In this document: one piece after another, positions 44,075-52,847 of the stretch
How the letters are laid out: each line of letters begins with the position of its first letter
How positions within the stretch are numbered: the first letter of the stretch is position 1
NCBI RefSeq assembly: GCF_000981385.1
Contig: NZ_LATZ01000131.1
Location: 1-64,000 of the forward strand
Length of the DNA stretch: 64,000 bases
Reading direction: 5' to 3'
From: Bacillus sp. SA1-12
Lineage (GTDB): Bacteria; Bacillota; Bacilli; Bacillales; Bacillaceae
The notes under the pieces: model-generated
The model's database searches: none
Told to the model about the DNA's origin: nothing
The model's input: the letters and a program-made list of their open reading frames with translations, nothing else
Translations under genes and position numbers: made by a program

Positions 44075-45427
44075 TTACATTAGGACTGGTAAGAAACCCA
44101 TTGCAATCAAATAACCGATCAATAAAATAGGAACCACATAATAGACAACTAACGGAACGAATGTCTTTTCAGGACTTGCACCTGCAAGCGAGGCTGCAAT
44201 AAAGATTGATCCGGAAGCCGGAGGCGACGCACCTTCTGTGGATGCAAATACGAGAATTGCGACTACTGCAAGCAATGGATCAACCCCAGCTGACACCATT
44301 GCCGCAAAAGCAACCATTCCAATGGCAGTTAAAGTGGCTGTTGATGACAATGGACCGGCAACGAGTGCAACAAGGAGCGAAATAAACAGTACCATTAGCC
44401 ACTTAGAAATGGAGATTGACTCCATTACAGCTGTTAAATCTTCAGGAAGACCGAGATCTGTCAGCACTTGGCTGGACGCATAAGCGAAGACAAGCAATGC
44501 GCCAATCGTTGAAAAGCGAGGAATTGCTTTATTTAAAAAATCAGACCAACCAGCTGCTGTTTTAGGTAACCTTGTCCATCCGACCATCATGCTGATCAAA
44601 ATGATTAAAATTGGAATCCAAGTGATAAGTGAAATACTATCCATTGCGTCTTCCCCGATATTTGGATTTTCCATAAAACGTTCAGCAATGGGACCAATCG
44701 TGACGACAATCGGAATTAAGGCTCCAAAGAAAATCAATGTTGACTTCCAACCTGTCCTAAGCGCTTCTTTCAGCGGCTGAATAAACTCAGGTGAAATCGC
44801 TTTAATATTATCACGTTTAACAAAATACATGATGAGGAACACACGGTAAATAACTTGATAAATTCCTGAAATAAACAGGGCTACATATAAGTCACCCTCT
44901 GATACCACAGCTGCAATGGGCGCGAACCCAAGCATGATGAACATCGACGCACTAGGTGGTAATGCTGCACCGAGACCGCCATTGCCGGCTACAATGGTAG
45001 CTGCTCGTTCCCGGGTGAAATCGGACTGCACCATCCACGGTGCTGTAATAGAACCTGTCGTAGCCGTATTTCCCGAGTTTGATCCTGCAAGCGTTCCCAT
45101 TACTGCAGATGCAATTGTATCAACGTATGCAGCTCCACCAGGAAGCCGCCCAAGCAAAGAGTTCAATATTTTCACCAGACTGGCAATAATTGCAGTATGA
45201 TCAATAACATACGCCATAAACACAAACGCCACAGACGCGTACAAAACATCATTTGTACCAGCAAAGAGGAGACCACTCCATATTAAATCAAAAAATTGTG
45301 TACCTCCAAACATAGAAGTTGCAAGAAAACCTGCAAGCATTGCCTCTGCAATATTACGTTTTAATACCAGGTTCCAAAAAATTATGATGCCAATAAATAC
45401 TAATAATGCCCAGATTCCAATCCCCAT
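44075..45427 (-). CDS. TRAP-type large permease (DctM-like)
   Basis: A 450-residue membrane protein with about 11-12 helices. A glycine- and serine-rich signature, TLAGSNSGNTATTGSITAPW, resembles the GxxSGSxxA region of DctM/ion-transporter superfamily permeases, and a second such region, SSTATLTAIGMVAF, is present in the other half. No DctP solute-binding gene is in the cluster. AAGGAGG precedes ATG 45427. It probably imports a dicarboxylate or hydroxy acid used by the neighbouring enzymes. Confidence 0.8.
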   Translation of the reverse strand: MGIGIWALLVFIGIIIFWNLVLKRNIAEAMLAGFLATSMFGGTQFFDLIWSGLLFAGTNDVLYASVAFVFMAYVIDHTAIIASLVKILNSLLGRLPGGAAYVDTIASAVMGTLAGSNSGNTATTGSITAPWMVQSDFTRERAATIVAGNGGLGAALPPSASMFIMLGFAPIAAVVSEGDLYVALFISGIYQVIYRVFLIMYFVKRDNIKAISPEFIQPLKEALRTGWKSTLIFFGALIPIVVTIGPIAERFMENPNIGEDAMDSISLITWIPILIILISMMVGWTRLPKTAAGWSDFLNKAIPRFSTIGALLVFAYASSQVLTDLGLPEDLTAVMESISISKWLMVLFISLLVALVAGPLSSTATLTAIGMVAFAAMVSAGVDPLLAVVAILVFASTEGASPPASGSIFIAASLAGASPEKTFVPLVVYYVVPILLIGYLIAMGFLPVLM

Positions 45428-45486
45428 ATCTACACCTTCTTTCTCAATTTTTAAGATGACTGACCCCCAACAATAGTCATGTATTT

Positions 45487-46365
45487 TTATGTTGTCACCT
45501 TAAACGCCTCAATCACCTGCCGCCAGTGATCCGGCTGTTCACCATGATACTTCTCTTTTAAATTTAATAAAGCAAGTTTTTCTATTTTGGCTTTTGCTGC
45601 TATGGACATCGATGAATCAATTTTGGCTGATTCTAGCATATCAATTGTGCCGCCAAGTTCTATTGAACGTCGAGTTGCATGAAGTGCCGTTCCCGTCACG
45701 AGCCGATTCATTGTTTCCTCAAATGTTCTGCCATTAATCGTTTCACTCAATGAATCTATGACAAGGTTTTCGACATTAAAATGATGAGCAGCTTCTAACA
45801 ATTCAATATAAAGCCCAACAATTCCTTTCATATAAATGCTTCGTATTAATTTTGCAGCAGTTGCTTCACCAGGTATTTCGCTAACCTTCTCGATATTCAT
45901 ACCATACACAGTCATCATTTCAATAAAAACATCCGTTCCATCACCACTTGCGAGAATCGGCACTCTATGTTTATAAACAGGCAATGGTCCCATCATCGCA
46001 GCATCTACAAATTTTCCTCCAGAATTACTTATATTTGACGATATCTGCTTTTTGACATTCGGGTTAGCTGCTGAAACATCAATATAAACGCTTTTATTAT
46101 TAACATGTGACATTAGTTGTTCACTTACTTCAAGCGCCTTGTGTGCAGGTACTGCAACAATGACAGCTTCCACTTCTTTCATGACCTCTTCTAATGATTC
46201 CACCATTGTAACATTTGACACTTTAGCCCGTTTTCGAATCAATTTGCTATATTCCGGCACATTCCAGAGCGGATCATATGCCTTCATTTTTCCTATTCCT
46301 TGCTCGTTTAGACCGGACGCTAATTCAAAGGCTGCCTCCCCAAATCCAATGAATCCCAAATACAT
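45487..46365 (-). CDS. NAD(P)-dependent dehydrogenase, DUF1932 / 6PGDH-like
   Basis: A 292-residue protein. The N-terminal Rossmann fold is YLGFIGFGEAAFELASGL, and a helical C-terminal DUF1932 domain carries GEATAAKLIRSIYMKGI with the catalytic-type Lys. The family resembles 3-hydroxyisobutyrate/6-phosphogluconate dehydrogenases acting on beta-hydroxy acids. It starts 16 nt after the aldolase stop behind GGAGAG. The substrate is inferred only as a hydroxy acid. Confidence 0.88.
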   Translation of the reverse strand: MYLGFIGFGEAAFELASGLNEQGIGKMKAYDPLWNVPEYSKLIRKRAKVSNVTMVESLEEVMKEVEAVIVAVPAHKALEVSEQLMSHVNNKSVYIDVSAANPNVKKQISSNISNSGGKFVDAAMMGPLPVYKHRVPILASGDGTDVFIEMMTVYGMNIEKVSEIPGEATAAKLIRSIYMKGIVGLYIELLEAAHHFNVENLVIDSLSETINGRTFEETMNRLVTGTALHATRRSIELGGTIDMLESAKIDSSMSIAAKAKIEKLALLNLKEKYHGEQPDHWRQVIEAFKVTT

Positions 46366-46381
46366 ATTCTCTTACTCTCCT

Positions 46382-47071
46382 TTAAAATCCAAATTCTTTT
46401 ATTTTTTCAGCCAGCCATTCCGGGACGATACTGTTCTTATCGGCATTTCCTTGTTTTCGGTTCTCTTCATAGCTAACAATAGTCTGCATCCGTTTTTCCT
46501 CATATTTAAGCTTTGCTTCTGCTTTTACGAGCACGTTCTCAATTTTTTCTTTCGGGACAACAACAACGCCATCATCATCTCCGACAATTAAATCACCCGG
46601 ATGAACGGTAACCCCAGCGCAGGATATTGGTATATTAATTGCACCAGGGCCATCCTTAAATGGCCCATTAGGAATAAAGCCTTTCGCAAAAATTGGCAGC
46701 CCAATTCCACAAAGCATTTCTTTATCACGGACAAGCCCATCAATCACGATTCCTTCAAGACCTATTGCTTTTGCTGCTCCAGCCATTAACTCACCCAGAT
46801 AAGCATTTTCTGTATGCCCTTTTCCATCTGCGACAAGCACATATCCCTCGCCTCCACAGTAAATTCCCTGATGTAAGAAAAGATTATCTCCTGCTCTCAT
46901 CTCAACTGTTAAAGCAGTTCCAGCTACTTTCATCCCAGGTGAAACCGGCTTCACTTTGTAATCCATTGAACCGGTACAACCTAGTGCATCTGAAATAAGT
47001 GTTGTATTTAGTCTTTTGGCCCTTTCAATAATTTCTTGAGACAAAAGCTGTGCTGTATAAATCAATTGCAT
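46382..47071 (-). CDS. RraA-like / HMG-type aldolase
   Basis: A 229-residue protein of the RraA-like family that includes 4-hydroxy-4-methyl-2-oxoglutarate / 4-carboxy-4-hydroxy-2-oxoadipate aldolases and oxaloacetate decarboxylases. It has the metal and substrate motifs GLEGIVIDGLVRD (Arg-Asp pair), GDLIVGDDDGVVVVP and an N-terminal SDALG. Members making pyruvate from branched hydroxy acids fit the operon. A C-terminal extension (about 185-229) is charged and helical. The start could be ATG 47071 or the better-spaced TTG 47065. A perfect cre lies 60 bp upstream. Confidence 0.88.
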   Translation of the reverse strand: MQLIYTAQLLSQEIIERAKRLNTTLISDALGCTGSMDYKVKPVSPGMKVAGTALTVEMRAGDNLFLHQGIYCGGEGYVLVADGKGHTENAYLGELMAGAAKAIGLEGIVIDGLVRDKEMLCGIGLPIFAKGFIPNGPFKDGPGAINIPISCAGVTVHPGDLIVGDDDGVVVVPKEKIENVLVKAEAKLKYEEKRMQTIVSYEENRKQGNADKNSIVPEWLAEKIKEFGF

Positions 47072-47130
47072 CCACTCCTCTATTAAAATATTGTTTAATT
47101 TCTCAACCCTAGTTTTCTTCTAAAACCAAT

Positions 47131-47144
47131 TGATAACGGTTTCA
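47131..47144. promoter_or_regulatory. cre site (CcpA binding)
   Basis: TGAAACCGTTATCA on the minus strand fits the cre consensus TGWAANCGNTNWCA at every position. It lies 60 bp upstream of the aldolase start, implying repression of the operon when preferred sugars are present. Confidence 0.8.
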
Positions 47145-47290
47145 AAATCAGCTAAAAAAATATTATTTAATGTGTAGTAAAAATAACAACTTAATTTATT
47201 TATGTAATATTTATTACTACTTTAATGACATATTAACATCGTTATTTAACGATGTAAACAGTTTTTTTAAACGTTCAAACTGTATAAAAT

Positions 47291-47322
47291 AAAAAATGGA
47301 CTGAGCAATCAGACCATTTTTT
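47291..47322. terminator. Terminator-like hairpin in the 47.1-47.7 kb gap
   Basis: AAAAAATGG / CCATTTTTT with a 14-nt loop, T-rich on both strands. Another hairpin, ACATCGTTA / TAACGATGT, lies at about 47232-47251. No gene now feeds either of them. A minus-strand frame here (47217-47438) has no family resemblance and includes both hairpins. An imperfect cre (AGAAAACGCTTTCC, 47474-47487) is upstream of the dead pectate lyase. Nothing else is seen in 47072-47664. Confidence 0.6.
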
Positions 47323-47664
47323 AACTTTAAGTTTTTGATAATATGGTGTTTTCCGCTCAATGAATCAGAGCTCGTCGGCAGCAAAGTCCCCCACCTCAAA
47401 AACACTGTTTTGTACACCTCAATGACTGAAATTTTCATTTTTTCAAGATAGACCGTTATTTTATGATAGGCATAGAAAACGCTTTCCTATAAAACCAATC
47501 TTTCCGAATCAAGGGGTGATATCATGGGATGAAGAAGAAGCTTTTGTTAGGCTTAAATGATTTTGTTTTTATAAGAAGCTTGAAGCTTTCTATCGACCTT
47601 TTCACTGTTTCTTTTACCTGGTTTTGACCTTGAACAAAAAGCACTTACAAAAGGGGGTAATAGG

Positions 47665-48026
47665 ATGAAATTCAACAAGACAATCATCTGGTTGTTGGCT
47701 CTTTCTTTTTTAACTTCATCGTTATTATTAGGGGAAATTCAAGTTACAACTGCGGCAGTTATTGATTCTATCCCAAACACATCAAGACATATTAAGGATT
47801 ACGACAATAGTTTTTGTCAGTAACAGGTTTTGCATCATTAGGGGTTAATGACCGAAGCGAGTATTTAGAAACCGCTTATTATCGTAAGGTTAAAACGGAA
47901 AGAGAGTTTTTGCAGGCAATCTTGGATGCTAGAAATGGCAGTGTAAAAGTCATTGAAGCCACAAGAGATTTAAGCTTAGGCCTTTTATATGATCGCATTT
48001 TGATTACCTGCTGTTTAGTCAAATAA
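47665..48026 (+). pseudogene. Pectate lyase, frameshifted and truncated
   Basis: After a GGGGG-rich ribosome site, ATG 47665 opens a good signal peptide (MKFNKTIIWLLALSFLTSSL...). A frameshift at the run of five T (47811-47815) breaks DYDNSF; with six T it would join LSVTGFASLGVNDRSEYLET and REFLQAILDARNGSVKVIEA, which I recognise as the N-terminal part of a PL1-family pectate lyase. Similarity stops near 47985 (LSLG), and the catalytic beta-helix is missing. At least two events, an indel and a 3' deletion, destroyed the gene. From 48027 to 48677 I see only AT-rich sequence and a weak hairpin at 48258-48276. Confidence 0.7.
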
Positions 48027-48677
48027 CCTTGCCGAAAAGGCTTGGAATAAGGTTAATTTGTTCTCCATTCATACTCTCCTTTAACTTGAATCCAAAAAAT
48101 TTTCCATTCTTGCACTTTTTAATTAATAAATATTTAGTGACTACTGAGATGTTCATGTATTAACTTCCAAGATATTTGATGCCCTTCCAGTCCCTGAAAC
48201 AAATTTACTATAGTTAATATTCTTCATTTCATGTTGTCCATTCACCCTAACTGACTTGTAAAAGGCCGCCTTTTTACGGCAATCTCCTTTATGAACATTA
48301 CTAGCTAGCATTTCTTCAGTTTCTATTTTACTTGTATTAATTCTTCTGTAATCGCAGCATAAAGGTTCACTGAATATTTTTTAAAAGCTAAATATCCTCA
48401 CATTTATATCATTTTAGACTTTGAGATTACTTGCATTTGTTTTGAAGCTTTTGCCCAAAAAATCAAAGAATTAATGTTTATTAAACAATTATTTTCATTC
48501 CTAATTTTTGGTGAGTTTTTGTAGTTTTTAGTAGGATTCTGTAGTTCTTATTATAAATTAACATTATCACTTCTATGAAAGCGCTTAAAATCTCTTCATT
48601 GCGGTACAGGAAGTATGAAACGATGAATGTGTATCACTTTTATTTTTGCCAATCACCATTATCTGGAGGTATTTCTA

Positions 48678-49829
48678 ATGAAAAAACTAACTACAAAGAA
48701 AAAAGTTACTCTCGCCTCACTAGCAGTAATGACAACCGGGGTTATCACCATCTATTCAAGTTATACTGATGCATCACATCCTGTTGAGGCTAAACAGATT
48801 AAAATTTCTGATACAACCAATGTTGCGGAGAAAAAATTACCTAACATTAAAATTCTAGCAACTGGCGGCACTATCGCAGGAACTGGTTCTACTTCTACCC
48901 AAACAACCGGCTATCAAGCTGGCGTCCTAACTCCAGATCAATTAATAGAAGCAATTCCTGAAATTAAAGATATTGCCAATATTGCCACTGAGCAGGTCTC
49001 ACGCATTGATTCTGGTACTTCTAATACGAATGCCGTAATGGTCCAACTTGCAAAGGAGGTCCAAAAGGAATTGGATAATCCAGAGTGTGACGGTGTTGTG
49101 ATCACGCACGGTACGGATACAATGGAGGAAACGGCTTACTTTCTCAACCTGACTGTTCATTCTGACAAACCGATCGTCATGGTTGGCTCAATGCGCCCCT
49201 CTACGTCAATTTCAGCTGACGGTCCGTTAAATCTGTACAACGCTGTAGCACTTGCTGGTTCCAAAGATGCTAAAGGCAAGGGTGTCATGATCTCCATGAA
49301 TGACAAGATTGGAAGCGCTCGTGATACATATAAGACTAATACCACTAACGTGGATGCCTTTAATAATCCAGAACTCGGCTCCCTCGGCATTATACAAGGA
49401 GGTAAAGCTTATTTCTATAGCATGCCAATTAAAAAGCACACCACTGAGTCCGAGTTTGACATTCGCAAGATCACTGAAGACAATCTGCATCGTGTTGATA
49501 TTGTTTATTCACATGCCAATGATGACCGTGTAATGGTTGACGCTGCGGTTGCTACCGGTGCAAAGGGAATTATCCATGCTGGTACAGGTAATGGTTCTAT
49601 CCATGAAAAAACACTTCCAGGTCTACAGGATGCTGTAAAAAATGGTGTTGTCGTTGTTCGTGACACCCGTGTTCCAGAAGGCATGGTTACACACGAACAA
49701 ATTGACATTGACAACCGCTTCGTCAATTCTGGCAACATTAACCCTCAAAAAGCCCGTATCCTGTTAATGTTGGCACTCACTAAAACCGAAGACTCTAACA
49801 AGATCCAAAAATACTTCAATGAATACTAA
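48678..49829 (+). CDS. ansZ: Type II (secreted) L-asparaginase
   Basis: A 383-residue enzyme hydrolysing asparagine to aspartate and ammonia outside the membrane. A signal peptide (KKLTTKKKVTLASLAVMTTG...) covers about 30 residues, without an obvious lipobox. The two catalytic motifs are ILATGGTIAGTG (first Thr) and ITHGTDTMEETAYFL (Thr-Asp). RVPEGMVTHEQ and the C-terminal NPQKARILLMLAL are typical. CTGGAGG before ATG 48678 fixes the start. It matches B. subtilis AnsZ in type. I saw no clear TnrA box upstream. Confidence 0.94.
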   Translation: MKKLTTKKKVTLASLAVMTTGVITIYSSYTDASHPVEAKQIKISDTTNVAEKKLPNIKILATGGTIAGTGSTSTQTTGYQAGVLTPDQLIEAIPEIKDIANIATEQVSRIDSGTSNTNAVMVQLAKEVQKELDNPECDGVVITHGTDTMEETAYFLNLTVHSDKPIVMVGSMRPSTSISADGPLNLYNAVALAGSKDAKGKGVMISMNDKIGSARDTYKTNTTNVDAFNNPELGSLGIIQGGKAYFYSMPIKKHTTESEFDIRKITEDNLHRVDIVYSHANDDRVMVDAAVATGAKGIIHAGTGNGSIHEKTLPGLQDAVKNGVVVVRDTRVPEGMVTHEQIDIDNRFVNSGNINPQKARILLMLALTKTEDSNKIQKYFNEY

Positions 49830-50011
49830 GCCTTTATTCAGCTTAGCTATTCTTAGAAATGTCCAGTTTAATAGATTCTCTTACACTAGCGCCAATGAAC
49901 TATTTATCATCAATAAGCTTATGTTATTCTTTTAAAAATAAAAATGTACTCAAGATGAATGCCCTGTTATAATAATAAAATTTCTAAATAATAGCTTAAA
50001 CATATAAAAAT

Positions 50012-50041
50012 AAGCGTTATCCTTGTTCAAGGATAGCGCTT
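50012..50041. terminator. Hairpin terminator between ansZ and the acetyltransferase gene
   Basis: AAGCGTTATCCTTG / CAAGGATAGCGCTT pair with one mismatch. The flanking genes converge, so it can serve both. Confidence 0.75.
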
Positions 50042-50067
50042 TAGAATCGATCTGTAACAGATTATTT

Positions 50068-50865
50068 TTAGACGACTAATACACGCCATTCACAAACTTC
50101 TATCATCCCTAAATTTTTATATACATTGCGAGCAACTGGATTACTATAAAATAAATAAGAGTATTTTCCTTCTTTTAGCAGCATTTCAAATAAACCAATT
50201 AATACTTCTGTTCCAAATCCCTTTCCACGAAAATTTGGATTTGTAAAAACCCCTATTATGATAGCACTTTTTTCACCCTCCTTAATAGTCGCAGCCGATG
50301 ATACTATCTCATTATCTATACTTAAATAAACTGTACGGTCATTTGTTTTTTTTAATCTTTCACTTTCCATTTTAATATAATCATTTTTATTATTAGGGAG
50401 ACTTCCTTGAAATTCCTTAGTTAATAAAAATAAATCATATTGCATTTCAATTTCCTTTTCAGATTGCACAATCTTTATTTTCATTTCTGGGTATCTTCTT
50501 TTAGCAGATATGTTCTTAACAAATCCCATATGTGATAAAGCATCTTCTTTTACATTAATGTAGGGTATAAATTTCTCTATTAATTTACTAGGTCCCGATA
50601 ATTTACTATATGTTAAGGTGTCCAGGATCTCTTTATAAATATCTACATTTCGCTCTGTATTAGAATAATAAGAAACATTATTAAAATTATTTAGTAAAAT
50701 CGATACTAATTCTCCATTTTCATATTCTCCGAAAACTTTAAAATGCTTCCCTTGATAATTATTCGTAACTAAATCATTAATAAAAAAGTAGTAGTTTTCT
50801 ATTTCCCTGCCAAATAATGTAACTACCTCTTTATGATTTGCAATTGATAACTGAGCTATGCTCAT
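50068..50865 (-). CDS. GNAT-family acetyltransferase
   Basis: A 265-residue protein. The C-terminal half (about 135-265) is a GNAT domain with the acetyl-CoA loop FRGKGFGTEVLIGLFEMLL and the closing NPVARNVYKNLGM. The N-terminal half is a diverged, GNAT-like region, as in two-domain members. The gene is richer in A and T than its neighbours, which may hint at transfer. TGGAGG precedes ATG 50865. The target is unknown. Confidence 0.87.
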   Translation of the reverse strand: MSIAQLSIANHKEVVTLFGREIENYYFFINDLVTNNYQGKHFKVFGEYENGELVSILLNNFNNVSYYSNTERNVDIYKEILDTLTYSKLSGPSKLIEKFIPYINVKEDALSHMGFVKNISAKRRYPEMKIKIVQSEKEIEMQYDLFLLTKEFQGSLPNNKNDYIKMESERLKKTNDRTVYLSIDNEIVSSAATIKEGEKSAIIIGVFTNPNFRGKGFGTEVLIGLFEMLLKEGKYSYLFYSNPVARNVYKNLGMIEVCEWRVLVV

Positions 50866-51015
50866 AAATTCACCTCCATTTGAAAGAACATAAATTTCAT
50901 TTACCTTTTAAGTTTCCTTCATTCATAGATCCTTATTTAGAAGAAAAGGAGATGTACTTTTAATAAAGAAAAGCAAGATCCCCTAAAAGGAACTCTCTTG
51001 TACGTTGTTAAAACG

Positions 51016-51392
51016 TTAATAGTTAGAAATTTCTATTAGATTACCATCTGGATCCCTTATATAAATAGAAGTTATCGATCCTAATGCTCCTGTTCTTTTT
51101 ACTGGACCTTCTTCAATATGTGCTCCGTACCTACCTAAATGCTCGATTACCTCTATCATAGGAACATCTGTGATAAAACATAAATCAGCTGTACCAGACA
51201 TGGGTGTTTTTGCTTTTGGTTCGAATTCTTTGCCTGCTTCATGTAGGTTTATTTTCTGCTTTCCAAAGTGTAGTGCCTTTCTGCCCTCTCCAAATGTGAT
51301 AACCTCCATCCCAAAACCTCGCTATAGTATTCACATGTTTTATAAATACTCTTTACAGTCAAAACCAAATGATCTAATTTTGAGATTTTCAT
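51016..51392 (-). pseudogene. VOC-family (glyoxalase-like) protein, frameshifted
   Basis: ATG 51392 after AAGGGGTGG begins KISKLDHLVLTVKSIYKTCEYYSEVLG, the first half of a VOC domain with the metal His. The frame then shifts by one base near 51311. The remainder (MEVITFGEGRKALHFGKQKINLHEAG...) continues in the next frame to a normal VOC end, RDPDGNLIEISNY with the metal Glu. One inserted A (GGG-ATG to GGA-ATG) would restore about 126 residues. The C-terminal piece alone (51016-51309) lacks one beta-alpha-beta module. Confidence 0.8.
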
Positions 51393-51660
51393 TGAACCAC
51401 CCCTTTTTATTCTTTATAGGAAATAATACAACTTTCTATTAGAAAACCAGCTCTTTAATTTTATTTCAAACCTCCACTATTACATCATTATTTTTAAACA
51501 ACTATCCGATGTTAGGAGTTGTTTAATATATGTCCTTTTACATTCCATTAGTAATATATGTTTATCAAGATAGTAAAAAAATATGAATCTCCATTATGTT
51601 TAAACTCTAAAAATATGGCAATACTGTTCTTATACTTAAGAGATTGTGAGGTTAATAAAA

Positions 51661-51777
51661 ATGAAAAATGTGTTGCCTGCTACTTTTTTAGTATTTTTTA
51701 CGTTTGTTGCTTTTGGTTTATACTTCCTTTATCAATTAGGGGTTTTTACAATTAAGGTTATGGTGTTCACTTTATAG
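51661..51777 (+). CDS. Possible single-helix membrane peptide
   Basis: A 38-residue frame starting MKNVLPATFLVFFTFVAFGL with one hydrophobic helix, preceded by GTGAGG. It has no recognised family. AT-rich sequence can generate such frames by chance, so this is tentative. Confidence 0.4.
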   Translation: MKNVLPATFLVFFTFVAFGLYFLYQLGVFTIKVMVFTL

Positions 51778-51810
51778 AGGATTGGAACGGTCAGTGACAG
51801 AGTCTTGCTT

Positions 51811-51845
51811 ATAAAAGAAAGCAGCGAGTTCACTGCTTTCTTTTA
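51811..51845. terminator. Bidirectional terminator
   Basis: TAAAAGAAAGCAG / CTGCTTTCTTTTA with an 8-nt loop, T-rich on both strands. It lies at the 3' end of the exporter gene. Confidence 0.85.
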
Positions 51846-51846
51846 T

Positions 51847-52767
51847 TTATTTGATGCTCTCACTTACCTGAACAGGAATCTGTTTTCTCTCCGTAGCGAT
51901 CCAGGCAAGGCCAAAAATAATGACAATCCCGCCAATTATTTGTGTAATTAAAATAGGTTCATTGAAAAAGAACGAACCTGTTACTGTTGCAGACGCAGGG
52001 ACAAAATATCTATAGAAATTCGATTTTGCTGCCCCTACTTTATTCATGGAAACGTTCCATATCACAAAAGCCGCAACCGTACAGAGAAGAACATTGTAGG
52101 CGATGGCTCCCCAAACACCGATAGTAAACTCATTCCATTGTATTTCCTGCCACCCGCCAATTGTTACGGGCATTAAAAAGATGGAACCAAATAGGATACA
52201 CCATGCGGAAACACGCAATGGAGAATATTTCGCCATTAAAGGCATACAGGAAAGATTATACAAAGCACCGATAAAGCTAATCGCAAGGGCAAGCATATTC
52301 CCCAGCATATATTGTGAGCTAAAATCGAAGCCATCTTCTCCGCCTAAAATAATCAGCACAACTCCTACTAATGCAACCAATCCGCCAATGACCAGCCTAG
52401 GTGTCATGACCTCCTTTGTAAAGAACGAGGCAAAGAGCGCTGCAAAAATCGGCCATGGTGCCACATTCAATAGTGAAGCGTTTGCAAGAGTTGTATATTT
52501 AATAGAATACATAACTAGAATTTCTAATAGGGTTACACCAAAAAAACCAATGATTGCAAGCTTAATAAGGTCTCGTTTTTCCACCTTCACGCTTCCTTCT
52601 GTCCATTTTAAAATTCCAAATAAAATCGGTAATGCTAAACCAAATCTAAGAAATACAAATATTTCTGGGGAAAAAACCTCCATTGCAAATCGTGAAATGC
52701 CAAAATTAACACCCCAGATGACAGCAACAAGGATTAGTCCTATGTAATACACTTGAGTTGACTTCAT
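51847..52767 (-). CDS. EamA/DMT-family transporter
   Basis: A 306-residue membrane protein with ten helices formed by two EamA repeats. IWGVNFGISRFAMEVFSPEI is the first repeat and MLALAISFIGALYNLSCMPL the second; FYRYFVPASATVTGSFFFNEP is typical near the end. Such proteins export amino acids or metabolites. It follows the amino-acid oxidase gene by 80 bp in the same direction, so the two may act on related compounds. Confidence 0.9.
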   Translation of the reverse strand: MKSTQVYYIGLILVAVIWGVNFGISRFAMEVFSPEIFVFLRFGLALPILFGILKWTEGSVKVEKRDLIKLAIIGFFGVTLLEILVMYSIKYTTLANASLLNVAPWPIFAALFASFFTKEVMTPRLVIGGLVALVGVVLIILGGEDGFDFSSQYMLGNMLALAISFIGALYNLSCMPLMAKYSPLRVSAWCILFGSIFLMPVTIGGWQEIQWNEFTIGVWGAIAYNVLLCTVAAFVIWNVSMNKVGAAKSNFYRYFVPASATVTGSFFFNEPILITQIIGGIVIIFGLAWIATERKQIPVQVSESIK

Positions 52768-52847
52768 ATTTTATTCCATCCTATTCTTTACAGCTGATTT
52801 TTTTTATGACTAGATAAGATCAGAGCCAGACAAGTTACCGCCTGGCA

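Noticed and set aside
47217..47438. Minus-strand frame of 73 codons
   Set aside because: It spans two terminator-like hairpins and shows no recognisable domain; probably chance or a remnant.
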